64,000 nucleotides of DNA from Fratercula arctica (GCA_947846985.1 CANTUZ010000024.1:3431791-3495790); one strand, 5' to 3'. Numbered from the stretch's first letter, positions 38,154 to 52,100 are shown. Notes: generated by a model from the letters alone, not told the origin. Program-made: numbers and translations.

Positions 38154-40143
38154 GTGAGTGCCGGGGTGGCCGCCGCGGCCGGGGCTGACCGCCCGCAGGG
38201 CCCAGCTCCGAGGCGCGGCGGCGGCGGGTCGGGCGCAGCCGGGCGGCGGTCGGGCCTGCGGGGCGCTGGCCGGGACGCGGCCCAGCCGGCCGGCGGCGGC
38301 AGGAAAGGGCAGAGCGGAGGCGGGGGAGGAGGGAAGCGGCCTCCGGCGAGCCGGGCAGCCGTTGGGTCGTCTCTAGTTCCCCTTGGCAGGTTTCAGCTCT
38401 CCCGGCTCTCTCCGACGGCCCCGTTTCTGCATGCGGCTGAGGGGGGGTGCTTTGTGCCTCTCCGTTCCCTCAGCCCCGTGTGTGCCCGGAAAGGGGGAGA
38501 GTCGTGGGGCGCGGTGGGGAGCACGTGGGGCGGGAGCCGAGGACAAAGCCCGGGGACAGGACCCGCAGCGGCGGGTGTGGGGACCTGGACCGTCCGCAGC
38601 CAGCTCAGAGCTGTGCCTGTCTCCCGTGTTTCTGGCGCTTGTAGTAAGTATGTAGACAGCAAGCAACCAGAAATGTGTTTTTAATTGATTCTGGGGAGGT
38701 GAGGGTTACTTAATGATCTCTGCAAATGTAACTTTCAGGGTTCTTTGCATGATTTTTACTAGCAAGTGACATTCTGATCTGTAAGTCCTTTTCCTAAAGA
38801 CCACAAGCAGACAAGTATTAGTTCGAGAATGGAATGGTGCGCTGAATTGGGCAGGTCTTTAACCTGATCCAGGTACAAATCAGTGAAATGGCCACAGTTT
38901 TCATCCGCTCTTCTACAGAAGCTCCTCTGCCACGGACAGACAAACCCTGGAGAAGAACACCCACAACTTGGGTTAAAGTAGCCATTCAAGAATTCTGTCA
39001 ATGTTAGGGGTGCCCAAAATAAACAGAAACTTTCAGATTTTTGTGACTCCTTGATTTTACTAGTCGTGTTTGGGAAAGCAGCTTTTCAATCCTTGCTTTC
39101 TTTACTGTTAAAACTGTAATTTGAAACAAATGGGATACATCCTCACATGGGGCAGTGTTTCTCCTTCCTTTTCTGCTGTACCTGTGAGTATGGCAAAGTG
39201 AAGTGGCTAAAAAAGCCTCCACAGGCTGATACCTTCATTTATTCTTGAAATAGCAAAACTGGGACTTAGTTTTCAAATACGTGTCGTGCATTGAGTGTTA
39301 GAGGAGAGAATGTAAAGCATCTTTACAAAATTAACGTCCTTCGGTGTGGAGTTATTTTCTCATTCTGTGCAGTTAAATCATCTTTGTCTTGCTTAGCATT
39401 AACACTGCAGTTACCCACCAATTCCGCTAAGACAGATACTCCTAAGGAATTACAAGGTAATAATCTCGCTTTGAATGCATTGTGTAACTTATTGCAACCA
39501 AGAATTCCTAAAGGATCTTTGTTAGGTATTGTTGTTATTTTCTCCTAAGGAACTGGTATGAAGGCGGCCTTGAATGCCAGCAGAGATGACAGATTTAACT
39601 AATTTACTTACATTTTTGCCTTTATTTTTGCATCACAATTGCTGAAGTGTTTTGATTTGGGGTTTTTCTCCTGTTGCAATCAAAGGTGGCTGAGCAGTAG
39701 ATATTAATGTAGGATTAGGATGAAGCTGGAAACACAGAAGCATCTTCAGTCCCCGCATTATTCCAATTTCTTCAAAATAATCACTGGGTAGCCCTCGCTC
39801 TTGCGTCTCTGAGCAGCTGCCGTCAAAATAGATGCCCTTCTCCAGTAAAAGAATCTGTCCTCCTCACTAGATGAATGAAATATCTTTCCTTATGGAGTAA
39901 GTTATTTTGTAAACGTCTCTCTGAAAAAAGGCAACATAATTAGTGGAATATTTTTTTATTAGGCAAATGGTGCTGATTACCAGGAGTCACCTGTATTGCT
40001 GCAGAACATTCTGATGGTTTGTCTGAAATAGTTGTGTGCCTAGACTTTAAGCTTTTTGGGCAGGAACAATTCTCTCCTAGTGTAAGATATGTTAAACATA
40101 ATAAATTAAAAAAAACCTAAAAAATCCAATTCTGTCTCTGCAG
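38154..40143. other. DAP3 intron 1
   Basis: The first 250 bases continue the CpG island; the rest is AT-rich. No repeat or RNA gene was recognised. Confidence 0.6.
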
Positions 40144-40148
40144 AAAAA

Positions 40149-40190
40149 ATGCTGAGAAGTCTGAAAGGACTTGTCTACCATCCTCTAAAG
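40149..40190 (+). CDS. DAP3: DAP3 coding exon 1, residues 1-14
   Basis: The exon starts at 40,144 after CTGCAG; ATG at 40,149 encodes [14 protein letters not shown]. The donor is GTAAGT, phase 0. It is very short but carries the start of the targeting peptide. Confidence 0.93.
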
Positions 40191-43100
40191 GTAAGTCCTG
40201 TAATAGCGTGATGCTGCTTCCAGCTGTCCTGTGAACTGGAACGACAACTTACACCTGTAAAAAGTGAGAGTTGTCTTAACGCTCATCATCTAAAAACTTG
40301 GTGCCTCCTATAAGGCAGGTGTGTAAAATCCCAGTATGGGCAAGGAGACAGCGCGTGGGTGTTATTTCTTCTACATTTCTCTATGTGCAAGTGAGCCTGG
40401 ATAGCCGGCTTCAATGAGACATTTGTTAGAAGACTAAAGCTTAGCATTCTGCAGTGTCCAGAATGCTGAAATCATACATCTTCAGTGCAAGTGTTTCTCA
40501 GAAAACAGGGAATCTGCTTGCTTTGCTCTGCTCTGCTGAGAAGGAAGCAGCCCGTTACACAGAACCACCACCAGCCTTTTACAAAGCCTGTGTCGCTGTT
40601 GGGAAGATCGTTTTGCCGAGGACGGCTCAGTGCGTCAGGCGGGTGTAGTAGTATGTAGTAATATTAGCTCTGCCACAACCACACAGCAGCACTACGTTAT
40701 CAGTAAAGCCTCCATATATTATAAACAGCATAATGAGTTAATGTTGTGGATCTGGAATGACTTCTTAACGGTAAAGAATTTCAGTTGGTTTGTTTGCTGT
40801 GGTCTTCTGATGTTTTTTCACTAGTACCTAGTGATATGCAGCCATTTTAGAGGATGACTGTATAACTACGTGTTTCCAGAGACGAGACTCTGGTTTTACA
40901 GTACTGTTCGTATGATGGCAGCCTTTATGAAATAAACAGTCTTTTCTAGAGACTTAAGATATGTGGAAACATGTAGGAACAGCTCCACCTTATGGCACAT
41001 GACTTTGTGATTAATCTCCATGTACCACGTGATAGTTTGCTGCCATTTCAGGGATCTGAGTTAGACTCCGCTGCCCTTTGGCAGACAGAAACTTACTGTA
41101 AAATCCACTCTGTGCTCTGAGGATAAACTGCGTTAAAAGATGATGTGAAGATGCGAGAACCTCGTGTACATGTTAGGATTTACTACGCAGAGCTCTACAG
41201 CGAGCCGGAAAGGTACACAGATGTGTTTCTGGCATTCCGCGTGAAGCCAAGGGGATCAGTGACAAGCCACTGTCTTTTGTTCAGGAGGAGGGACCAAGTG
41301 GCACGTTGCTACCATAAAGTCAGAATATCTAATGCATTAGCAGTGGTATTCGAGGTCACTCAAAGGTATTCTTGTAGCCTGTTACAAATGCAGGTGCACT
41401 TCTGCATGAATTTTCTAAACGGAAACGCAGTAATTCAAAAAAGGCAAGTCTGTATCTCTCAAATTCGGGATAACTCTAGGATCCTGTGTTGATTTTGTAG
41501 CCGTTCAGAGAGTTAGGAAGGATTTCGTGTCTCCAGGTACTTAGAAGCTGCTTCTACAGCCCAGCGCAAGCTTCGGTGCACAAAGGAAAAGTTCCAAAGC
41601 ATTACAAGGCTACGCAGTGATTCTGAGGAAGACATATCATGCTAAGGCTCAAAGAAGTGATGTTCTAAAACAGTATCCTTCCAGGAGAAAGGTGTAGTAA
41701 TTTAAAGATGTGATGTGTTCTATTGGTGGAAAAATAGAAATTCTGTGTACTTGGCTGCAAGAACAGAGAACTCCAGCCTGGAGAAGAGAAGGCTCCGCAG
41801 AGACCTTAGAGCAGCCTTCCAGTACCTAAAGGGGGCCAGCAGGAAGGCTGGGGAGGGACTCTGGATCAGGGAGTGTAATGACAGGATGAGGGATAACGGT
41901 TTCAAACTGAAAGAGGGGAGATTTAGATGAGATATTAGGAAGAAATTCTTTACTGTGAGGTTGGTGAGGCAGTGGAATAGGTTGCCCGGAGAAGCTGTGG
42001 CTGCCCCATCCCTGGAGGGGTTCAAGGCCAGGCTGGATGAGGCTTTGAGCAGCCTGGGCTGGTGGGAGGTGTCCCTGCCCAGGGCAGGGGGGTCGGAATG
42101 AGGTGATCTTTAAGGTCCCTTCCAACCCGAACCATTCTGTGATTCTATGACTTGACTTCAATGCAAAAAGTCCATTCCATGCTTGCATCCTGTCTTACTG
42201 TGCTGTCTCCTGCTCCCTTCAGAGAACTTACTAGGAACTGCCTTTTGTACCACAGAGAATCCGGCTCCTGCTGATCTGCTGAGATTGTGGTTTTAAAAAA
42301 GTGTATTGGTAATATGGGTTTGACCAAGTATCATTCCGCTAAAGTCTTGAGCTGTACCTAGGCTCGTCTGAAAACAGCACACTCAGAGCAAGAAGTTAAT
42401 CCTTGCTTAATTTTCATTCACCGTTACACAGCTCAGGGACAAGGGTTTGTGTGGCACTCCAGAGAGGGGATATCCACCGAGCAGTAAACTTGCCTTTTCT
42501 TTTAAGTGAGCAAAGCTCACAGCCCCAAGAAGTTCGCTTGAGATTTGAGGAGGAGGGAACGTGGGATGTTCAAAGGAAATGAGAGGGACTATGATTCCAG
42601 GCCAGGAATGACCTAGGTCTGACACTCTCTAGGTGAATAGGTGACAATAGTTGCATGCTCTAACTCATGAATAGTTATTCATGTGTTAAATTAGTACTTT
42701 AATGCCATAATCTAGGCTGTAAATTAAGTTGCTTCTGTGGATTTAAGACTAAACATAGCCAAATAAGACATCCTAATTGATCGTTCGGATTTGAGGAGGA
42801 AAAGAACATTGTAGGAACAAGAGAAGAATGTGATGACGAAAGTGAATGTTTAGAGATCTTCCATATTTACGCTGCAGTAGTTTGTTATATAGGTATCCAG
42901 CGCTGAGTACAAACTGGTTTAATTCCTTCCCTAAAAGGGGAGGGAGTGCTGAAATGCTGATTTCTGAGCCCTTGTGGCTTTCAAATGACCCCCGGAGGAA
43001 AAGGCGGATGACAGCAGGGTTGCATCATGCCATGGAGAACTGAAACAGCTGCTCCTGTCTCTAAACTTGAGTTTATGGCTATTCTAGTTTATGGCTATTC

Positions 43101-46100
43101 TCATCTATGTAGACAGACAAAATAGGAAACTACTTGCTGTGTTTACAGTTGGAGCCTGCAACTGTTGCAGTCAGTAACACAAAGGGTGGCTTTCAGTTTT
43201 GCTTGCTTTGGTCACCGCCTCGGGAGCGTACGCTTTTATTATTCATTGACAAATGCGTATATTTTCTTTCACCATAACATAATAAAATGCTTGTCCTTCT
43301 ACTACTCACTTTCTTGCCTATTTTGGCTAGGCTTTACAGGCATGCTTCAGCAGTCTGTCTCTGGAAGAAAGAATTAATCAGTTTAGCCGGTTGTTTCAGT
43401 TTCTCAGCCACGGCTGTATTATAATCAAAGAGTCCGTATGCGGGGACATGGTTAGGAAAATCAGTGCAGGGAATGTAATTATAAACATCAAATAGCGGGC
43501 AGCACTGCACTAACCCCTCAATAATTTATGTGATTATGGATTACTAGACAGCTTGAATTTTCAAGGTACAAGCTACTATTCATCGGTGTAGGCAGAAACA
43601 TTGTGGGGAGTTCCCAGCAATAAGACCTTAATGGCTGAACTTGTGCTCTTAAGCAATGTTGAAGGTGATAACTCTTCCAGGCTTGGCTCCCTAGGTGACT
43701 TACCGTGGTAGCCAACTGAAGTGAATGGAAACGCTTTAGAAGCAGCCATCTAAATGTGAAACGTAGTTCTAAAGCGTATGTTTTTTCGTGACGAATTTAC
43801 AGTCTAATGATGAATTTTTACTCTAACAGCAGAGAATTCTATTCTGTATTGCATGCTATCTTGACCCAATCATACTGTGCATGCAGTGAGCGTACAAAAC
43901 AAACTACTGACTGGATGTTTTACCAGTAATCTTTGACTGCTGAGAAGTTTGTTGCCTGTTTGCCTTTTTCTTTCCATAGTTGGACCATGGGTATGCCCTC
44001 CATACAGCGGCCAAGGATTGCTTAAGTTACGTCATCAGCCAGGATGTCCAAACACTGGCAGAAAGACCAAGAGCAGTTTTCTATACCAGCGAGAATGACC
44101 CGGTGAGTTACTGCCCCAATTGTTACTGTCAGACAGCAAGTGCCTGAATTCCACCAGTCTCCCTGTGGACATGCTGGAGCTTCCTGGGATCGTGTTGTTC
44201 CAGTAAACGTAAGGGAAGGGAGTGCCTGGGCCTAATAACGGGCATCTGGACCACGATCCCCAGGTCAGAGGAGAAGGGGCCATGGCTGTGCAGTGCCCCT
44301 GCCTGGGTTTGAACAAGACGGGGCTGGTCCTCTGCCTGAAAGCTCCTGGGAACAAGTATTGATTCCTCCGCTATAGTTGCACAGACGAGATAAACTGTGC
44401 ATTGTAGAAGCTCAGATGTGGCTCGGCTTGTCACCAGACACCAGTAATTTCAACTCCAGGGTTATTCTTCCCTGACTAACCTCCCCAAATAATTGGCTAT
44501 GAAGGAGGATAAAAAACACACCCCAGATGACCTCAGCGCAGCACAGCTCTCCAGCATCATAATTCCAGCCTCACACTCTCCGTCTCAAGCACAGAATGAA
44601 GTGGAATAAATGAATGGAATAAGCCAGAATAAGCTGCCTCTGTAATTGGAGTCTTTCAATACCAATTCCTCTGGGGTCTCTATGGAAACAGCAGCATGCA
44701 GATGATCTTACTCACGTGACGTGAGTGTCTCTATAGATTGCACAGAAGAGTCCAGATGGCAAGGATTGTCCCCGCTGTCCTGTGCCTACCATTTACGTTG
44801 CCAGGCAACTGGCTTTGGCATTCTGACTTCATGTGCCTGATGTTTGGCGACAACCGCCATTGCTTATTAATTTATCAGATCAGCATTCCTCAGACTTGCT
44901 GTATTGCAGATCGCGTGTTGCAGCAGAGAGGTTCTTCGTCAGCAAACCTGATAGCTCTGACTGCACCCGTACTTGTACACCGTAAAGTCCCATTAAAAAT
45001 GGATTAAGAAGACCAGATGAAAACTAAATTTTTAATACAACTTAGCTTTTATATACCTTTCCATTAGCAAAACTCAAAGTGACTAAACATGAGGATAAAG
45101 ATACTGACCCACTTTCCTTCACATTTCAGCTCCTACATCTGTAATTTACCCAAGGTTATGCAGCAAGTCAGTGATGAAACTGAGAATGAAAATGGTCTCT
45201 GGAGTACTACTCTTCCGTTCGAGTCCATAGAGAACACTGCTATGCAAAAACACAGGTGCTGTTAGTCCGTGCCCAACGCATGCAGGAAAACTCTAGGGAA
45301 TCCAGCCCAGAGTTTGAAATACAGCTCTGTTTGGAAAAAGACTGAAGTCTCTGGCAGTAGGTCTCCTCTTTGGTCTGTCTCCAAGTAACATCTCCTTACT
45401 GCGTAGGAGCTATTCACTAGCCAGGTTTTTAAAATGTTCTTCCTGTTGCTAAGATTTACTGACCAATAAACACCAGACTGACAACTCAAGCAGCTTAGGT
45501 AGCCGTTTGCTGAAGCTACCAAATGGTGTCTTTGGCAAACCTGTGGGTACCTCGAACCCTGCAGCTGTACTGAGCTAAAGCAGACAGTACAGGACGCGTT
45601 CACCTGGCCTATGAGTACCTTTCCTCAGTGAGGTATGGAATACGGATGTAGTTACTGTGGGCTTTTCAGAGCAGAGGGAGGGCAAAAGATAAGAGAAAAA
45701 GCATGCTACGTGCTGAAAGACTGAAAAGCTGGTCTGAAGGGAGGGAGACTGACGTGCAGCAAGGATTGCGGGGCTGCAGAATTCATGGGTCTGCAACAGA
45801 GTGCAGCAGATGTGCATGAAGAGTCCATTAAGGAACTGGGAAAAGCAAAATCATAGAATGGTTTGAGTTGGAAGGGACCTTAAATATCATCCCATTCCAC
45901 CCCCCTGCCCTGGGCAGGGACACCTCCCACCAGCCCAGGTTGCTCCAAGCCCCATCCAACCTGGCCTTGAACCCCTCCAGGGATGGGGCAGCCACAGCTT
46001 CTCTGGGCAACCTGGGCCAGGGGCTCACCCCCCTCAGAATAAGGAATTTCTTCCCCAGATCTCATCTCAATCTCCCTCTTTCAGTGTAAAACCCTTCGCC

Positions 46101-49100
46101 CTTGTCCCGTGGCTCCCCTCCCTGCTCCAGAGTCCCTCCCCAGCTTTCCTGGAGCCCCGTTAGGGATTGGAAGGGGCTGGAAGGTCTCCCCGGAGCCTTC
46201 TCTTCTCCAGGCTGAGCCCCCCCAGCTCTCTCAGCCTGTCCCCACAGCAGAGGGGCTCCAGCCCTCCCAGCAGCTCCTGGGGCCTCCTCCGGCCCCGCTC
46301 CAACAGCTCTGTGTCTCTCCTGTGCTGAGGCCCCAGAGCTGGAGGCAGCGCTGCAGGGGGGTCTCCCCCGAGCGGAGCAGAGGGGCAGAATCCCCCCCCT
46401 CGCCCCCCTGCCCACGCTGCTGGGGATGCAGCCCGGGCTGCGGGGGGGTTCTGGGCTGCCAGCGCACGTTGCTGGGGCGTGTTGAGATTCTGATCCATCA
46501 ACACCCCCAAGTCCTTGGCAGGGCTGCTCTCCAGCCATTCTCCGCCCAGCCTGGGTTTGTGCTCGGGATTTCCCCAGCCCAGGAGCAGGACCCTGCGCTT
46601 GCCCTCATTGAACTTCATGAGATTTGCACGGGCCCACCTCTCCAGCCTGTCCAGGTCCCTCTGGATGGCATCCCTTCCCTCCAGTGTGTTGACTGCTCCA
46701 CACAGCTTGGTGTCATCAGCAAACTTCCTGAGGGTGCACTCAATCCCACTGTCCATGTTTCCAACAAAGATAATAAACAGCACTGGTCCCAGTACTGACC
46801 CCTAAGGATGCCACTTGTCACTGGTCTCCACTTGGACATTGAGCTGTTGACTACAACTCTTTGAGTGCGGCCATCTAGCCAGTTCCTTATCCACCAAGTG
46901 GTCCCATCCATCAAAGCCACGTCTCTCCAATTTAGAGACCAGGATGTCATGCGAGACAGTGTCAAAATGCTTTGCACAAGTCCAGGTAGATGATGTCAGT
47001 TGTTCTTCCCTTATCCACCAACGCTCTAATGTCATCGTGGAAGGCCACCAGATTTGTCAGGCATGACTTGCCCTTGGTGAAGCCATGTTGGCTGTCACCA
47101 GTCACCTCCTTGTTTTCCATGTGCCTTAGCAGAGATTCCAGGAGGATCTGCTCCATGATCTTGCCAGGCACAGAGGTGAGGCTGACCGGTCTGTAGTTCC
47201 CCGGGTTGTCCTTTTTTCCTTTTCTGAAAATGGGAGTTATGTTTCCCCTTTTCCAGTCAGTGGGAACTTCACTGGACTGACACAACTTCTCAAATGTGAT
47301 AGATGGTGGTTTGGCAACTTTATCTGCCAGTTCCCTTAGGACCTGCGGATGAATCTCATCATCCCATGGACTTCTGCACCTTTGGGTTCCTCAGATGGTC
47401 TCGAACCTGGTCTTCTACAGCGGGCTGTTCGTTGTTTGCCCAGGCCCTGCCTTTGCATTCTATGACTTGGACAGTTTGGTTAGAGCCCTTGCTGGTGAAG
47501 ACCGAGGCAAAAAAGTCATTGAGTACTTCAGCCTTGTCCGTGTACCAGGTGACCAGGTTTCCCATTTCCTTCTGGAGAGGGCCCACATCTTCCCTAGTCT
47601 TCCTTCTGTCTCTGACATACCTATAGAAGCTTTTTTTGTTGCCCTTGACATCCCTGGACAGATTTCTGGGCTTTAGCTTTCCTAACCTGATCTCTGGCTG
47701 CTTGAATAATTTCTCCGTATTCCCAGAATACCCGTCCTTGCTTCCACCCTCTGTAGGCTTCCTTTTTCTGAGTTTGTCCAGGAGCTTCTTGTTCATCCTG
47801 GCGTTTTTGCACGACTTCCTCTTTGTCAGGATGAGCTCCTCCTGAGCTTGGAGGACGTGATCTGTGAATATTAACCAGCTTTCTTGTGCCCCTCTTCCCT
47901 CCAGGGCTTTATTCCATGGTATTCTGCCAAGCAGGTCCCTCAAGAGGCCAAAGTCTGCTCTCCTGAAGTCCAGGGTAGCAAACTGACTGTGCGCCTTCCC
48001 CATTGCCCACAGGATCTTGAACTCCACCATCTTATTGTCATTGCAGCCAAGGCTACCTTTGAGCTTCACATTCTCCACCAGCCCCTCGTTGTTAGTGAGA
48101 ACAAGGTCCAGCATGGCTCCTCTCCTCGTTGGCTCTTCTGTCACTTGGAGAAGGAATTTATCATTTACACATTCCAGAAACCTCCTGGATTGCTTATGGC
48201 TGCTTGTCCCTCCAACAGATACCGGGGTGGTTGAAGTCTCCCATGAGGACCAGGGCTTGTGAATGTGAGGCTGCTCCTATCTGTCTATAGAGGGTCTCAT
48301 CCACTTGGTCTTCCTGGTCTTGTGGCCTGTAGCGGACCCTCACTGTAATGTCACCTGTCCCTGCCCTCCCTTTAATCCTGACCCATAAGCTCTCTGTCAG
48401 CTCCTCATCCATCCCCAGGTGGAACTCCATGCGCTCCAGCTGGTCATCGATGTAGAGGGCAACACCCCCCTCCCCATCTCCCCTGCCTATCCTTCCCGAA
48501 GAGCCTGTATCCTCCATTCCAACACTGCAGTCATAGGAGCCATCCCACCATGTCTCCATGATGGCAGGGAGATCAGAGCCCTGCAGGCACGCATACATCT
48601 CTAACTCCTCTTGTTTGTTCCCCATGCTGTGTGCATTTGCATAGAGACACTTAAGCTGGGCCACCGATGAAGCTGGCTTACTGGCTGGAGTGGCTGGAAT
48701 TCCTTTGTGCTGCACTCCAGGTGCTTTCCTGCTGACCTGCGACCCTTCTCCAGGTTTTGGGCATCTGTTACTGGCATTGGCATCATACTAGTAGGAGCAG
48801 GATGGATTGTGGTTCCCCTCAGCCAGCAACTCTTAACGTAAAGCCCTCTTCACAAGCTTGGCAAGCCTCTGACCAAAGATGCTCAACCCCTTCTCCGACA
48901 GGTGGACCCCATCCGGCCCCAGGAGACCAGGTTTCTCAAAGCGAGTCCCGTGGTCTAAGTAGCCAAACCCCTGGCTGTGCCACCTGGCCCTGTCAACCCC
49001 CTTCCCTTTGAGCAGGACGACTGATGAAAAAAATACCCCTGGCAGCAAGCAGGCAGGAGTCAAACTTGTAGGTACAGCTGCTCGTGTGGCTTCACGTGAG

Positions 49101-52100
49101 GAACGCAGCCAGGTCAGGGCAGCGGCCGCCATCGCAGCTGCTCTTCCGCATCCATTCATCCAGTCAAACCCTGTGAAGGCCAGGCCGCACAGGGCAGTGC
49201 CCCAGCCCGCACCACTATCGTCTCATCTGTTCTAGGCCTCAGTAAATTAAGCCCTAGGTCTACAACGAAGCTAACAAGGAATACAAGGAAAGGTTGGATC
49301 AGCCCCCAGACCTGCTAAAGCTGGCAGGAATCGTGACTGCTGCTTTTTCTTTCTGGCTAGTAACTAAAACTACTTTTTCTGGATTGTTATTATGCAAAAT
49401 AAAGAAAACAAGGAAGTTGTTATATTCTGATTCCGGTCTCAACCAAAATAGAAACAATAGATTAGCATGCACAAGAACAGAGAGGAGGATTTTTTTACTT
49501 TAAATCCATGGAAAAGTGCAGAAGCTGTAAAGCAGGACATGATATAAGCTTCAAAGCTTGGCACAAAGCTGCTGAAAAAGCCAGACAAAGCTTGGCACAA
49601 AAGTTGCTAGAAGTCACACGGGAAGTACTGCAGAACAGCGTCTCTCTATATCCTGTCCTAATTATACAAGACAAAACCTGGTGACTAGATCAACAGTTAA
49701 ATAGCTAAGAGCTTTGCAAGTATTGTGTGGTAGGAAAATAGGATAACGAAGGCAAAAAACAAGGATGTATAACAAGGCATGAAACGGGTATTAAATTTTC
49801 AGACACCAGTAACGACCGCGTCTTAGAGTGCGTAGACAGAGATCTTAAAGTAATCACTGTAAATAAATGCAGAACGATGCAAGTCTGCTGGAGGAGTAAT
49901 ACTGACCGCTTATGTCACAGCGAGGGACTGGAAATTATTGCCCCAGAAAACAGACCGTGAGTTCGTAAGCAGGCGGTTCCAGTTAGCAAGGCAAATGGCG
50001 TATGAGGAAATACCATTGACAGACAGCAAAGAACAAACCAGGAAACATAATTTTGTTGCAGCCTTAAGGAGAGTGAAGTTGAATCCAGCAGAGAACTCAG
50101 AAGGGGATCATACTGCTGTTAAGATATTGTGATGACAGAAGTACGAGTGGGCTAATAAAAGATGACATAAATTCATGAAGCACGGGGCCACCGGTGCCCA
50201 CAAAACACAGTGGTTCATATACAAGCTGAAGGAATCCCTGTGTTGCCGGGTAGGATATCCGTCTTTAGACTCTTCCTAAGCATCTCCCAGTAGTGTCCTG
50301 ATGCTGTAATTCCTGCTTTATTTTCCTATGCTGGTTCTTTTGACCCTCAGGAAGCAGGCACTCGCTTTGAGCGTTCCCTCCCTGCTCCATTCTCACAGGC
50401 TCCCGTCTCCAGAAAAAGAGGTATCAGACTTTCCCCGAATGTTAACAGTTGGCATTTTACCTTCCCAGGCCAACCACACAGAGCACCACGAGGGTCGCCA
50501 TTACAGCATCCCGCTCGAGGAGGTGAAAGCTGTGTTTCCACACGGACTGCCCTACCGCTTCCAGCAGCAGGTACTTTACTGTAGAGCTGATCTGTCGGGA
50601 GTGGACTGGTGTGTGGGAAGAACTGGATCCATCGGGTAACCACAATACTTTCCTGTGGGAATAAGGGAGGTTGATGTGCTGCAAGAATGCAATTGTTCCT
50701 GGTCCTTACTGTTATTTTCTACACCTAGAAGATATGAGTCAGCCTAACCAGGACAGTCAGAAGGGTGTGAGGATTCCACTTTTCGCAATATTCTATCCAA
50801 TATTTTTAATTTCCGAGTACATAATGGATTACAGAAATATTTTCCACAGTTACATTTCCATATGAGACAGGCCACCTCATGAGATAAGTTCATATCAGCA
50901 ACAAAAAAATCCCGCCTCTTGACTTCTGTTGGGAGACAGATCACGCTGTGACTGATAGGCTTCGTAAGCAGCTAACGCAGACTGCCTGCCTGAGTTTAGG
51001 AACGGACTCCTGATCTCCGAGTTTGTAATTCTCGGTGGTCATGTTCTGATTCATTGACAGGCCGGCTGGCCTCCCTTCCATCCCTGAGGACGTGATGGAA
51101 CAGCTAATGCTAGAAACCATTTCCAGGCACACAAAGGACAAGAAAGTCATCCGGGGTAGTCAGCACGGCTTCACCAAGGGCAAGTCATGCTTGAAACGTG
51201 ACAGACTTTTCTAATGACCTGACTGGCCCGGTAGAGGAGGGGAGAGCAGTGGACACTCAGACCCCACACGCTAACGGTTAGAGATGGAGTCATGCCAGGA
51301 ACAGCAGTGGTGTGCCAGCACCTAGCGTCGTCTTCGTATTTTGTTCCTTTTCTCAGATTAAGACCTTCAACGAAGCCTGCCTGATGGTGCGGAAGCCAGC
51401 TCTAGAACTTTTCACTTACCTGAAAAGCTCCAACTTTGCACGCCCAGCTGTCAGATACGTGATCTGTATCTTTTACCGCTTACTCGATAGTAGAATGCCA
51501 GTTAAATACAAGCAGCTGATGTTTTGATCCTATGCTGACTGCCATGGTTTACTCATCCGGAGGTGGTTCTGCCACCTGTCTGTTGTTGGTAAAGCTAGTC
51601 TGAGAAGTTCATGAAGCTTGTATACTTTTATTCTAAGCCAGATTTGGCTTATGGCACAGATCTACAAACAGGGCTGTCAGCACGACTAAGGGAATGGGAA
51701 TGGGAATCATCAGCCCTGATGTCATGGGGTGGGGGGAGAAGGAACTCTTTAGGCTGGTTTGCTGCTGAACAGAAATATGATGGAATGCCGTCCTTGCTTT
51801 TACCACCTCTGAACTTCCTTTATGCCTTTTGCAAAAGAATTACAGTCGAGTAGAAATGTAAGTGGTTTTTTTTCGGAGACTTTCCTTGACAGTCCGTGTT
51901 GGAGACGGTGAGAAAGGAACGGGGAAAACCATGACACTGTGCCACGTGGTTCACTACTGCGCAAGGCAGGGCTGGCTGGTGCTGCACATCCCAGACGGTA
52001 AAGCCACCGATGCTCTCGGTGTTACTACATCAAATACACGTGCTGATCCGCAAGGTGCTGCTTCAGGAGAAAGAACCTTTGTTTTTACATAGTGGAGAAG

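Larger units (their letters stand above)
36990..38400. promoter_or_regulatory. CpG island, probable divergent ASH1L/DAP3 promoter
   Basis: About 1.4 kb of very GC- and CpG-dense sequence sits between the left-running ASH1L and the right-running DAP3, which start only a few hundred bases apart. It contains many GC boxes, an AAAATGGCGGC element and no TATA box near either presumed start. The long open frames inside it on both strands are composition artefacts. Transcription start sites are inferred, not seen. Confidence 0.85.
44103..50468. other. DAP3 intron 3, half filled by a long CR1
   Basis: A 6.4-kb intron. A long antisense CR1 occupies 45.85-49.2 kb and a MIR-like fossil lies at about 45.09-45.24 kb. 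The rest shows nothing recognisable. Confidence 0.7.

Noticed and set aside
37005..38684. 559-codon plus-strand and 232-codon minus-strand open frames in the divergent CpG island
   Set aside because: These are composition artefacts of a GC-rich promoter. They cross the DAP3 first-exon donor and several strands and frames are open at once.
45851..49200. Possible endogenous retrovirus because of the reverse-transcriptase sequence
   Set aside because: The endonuclease type, the CR1 3' end and absence of LTRs, protease or integrase show a CR1 LINE. No endogenous retrovirus was recognised in the window.
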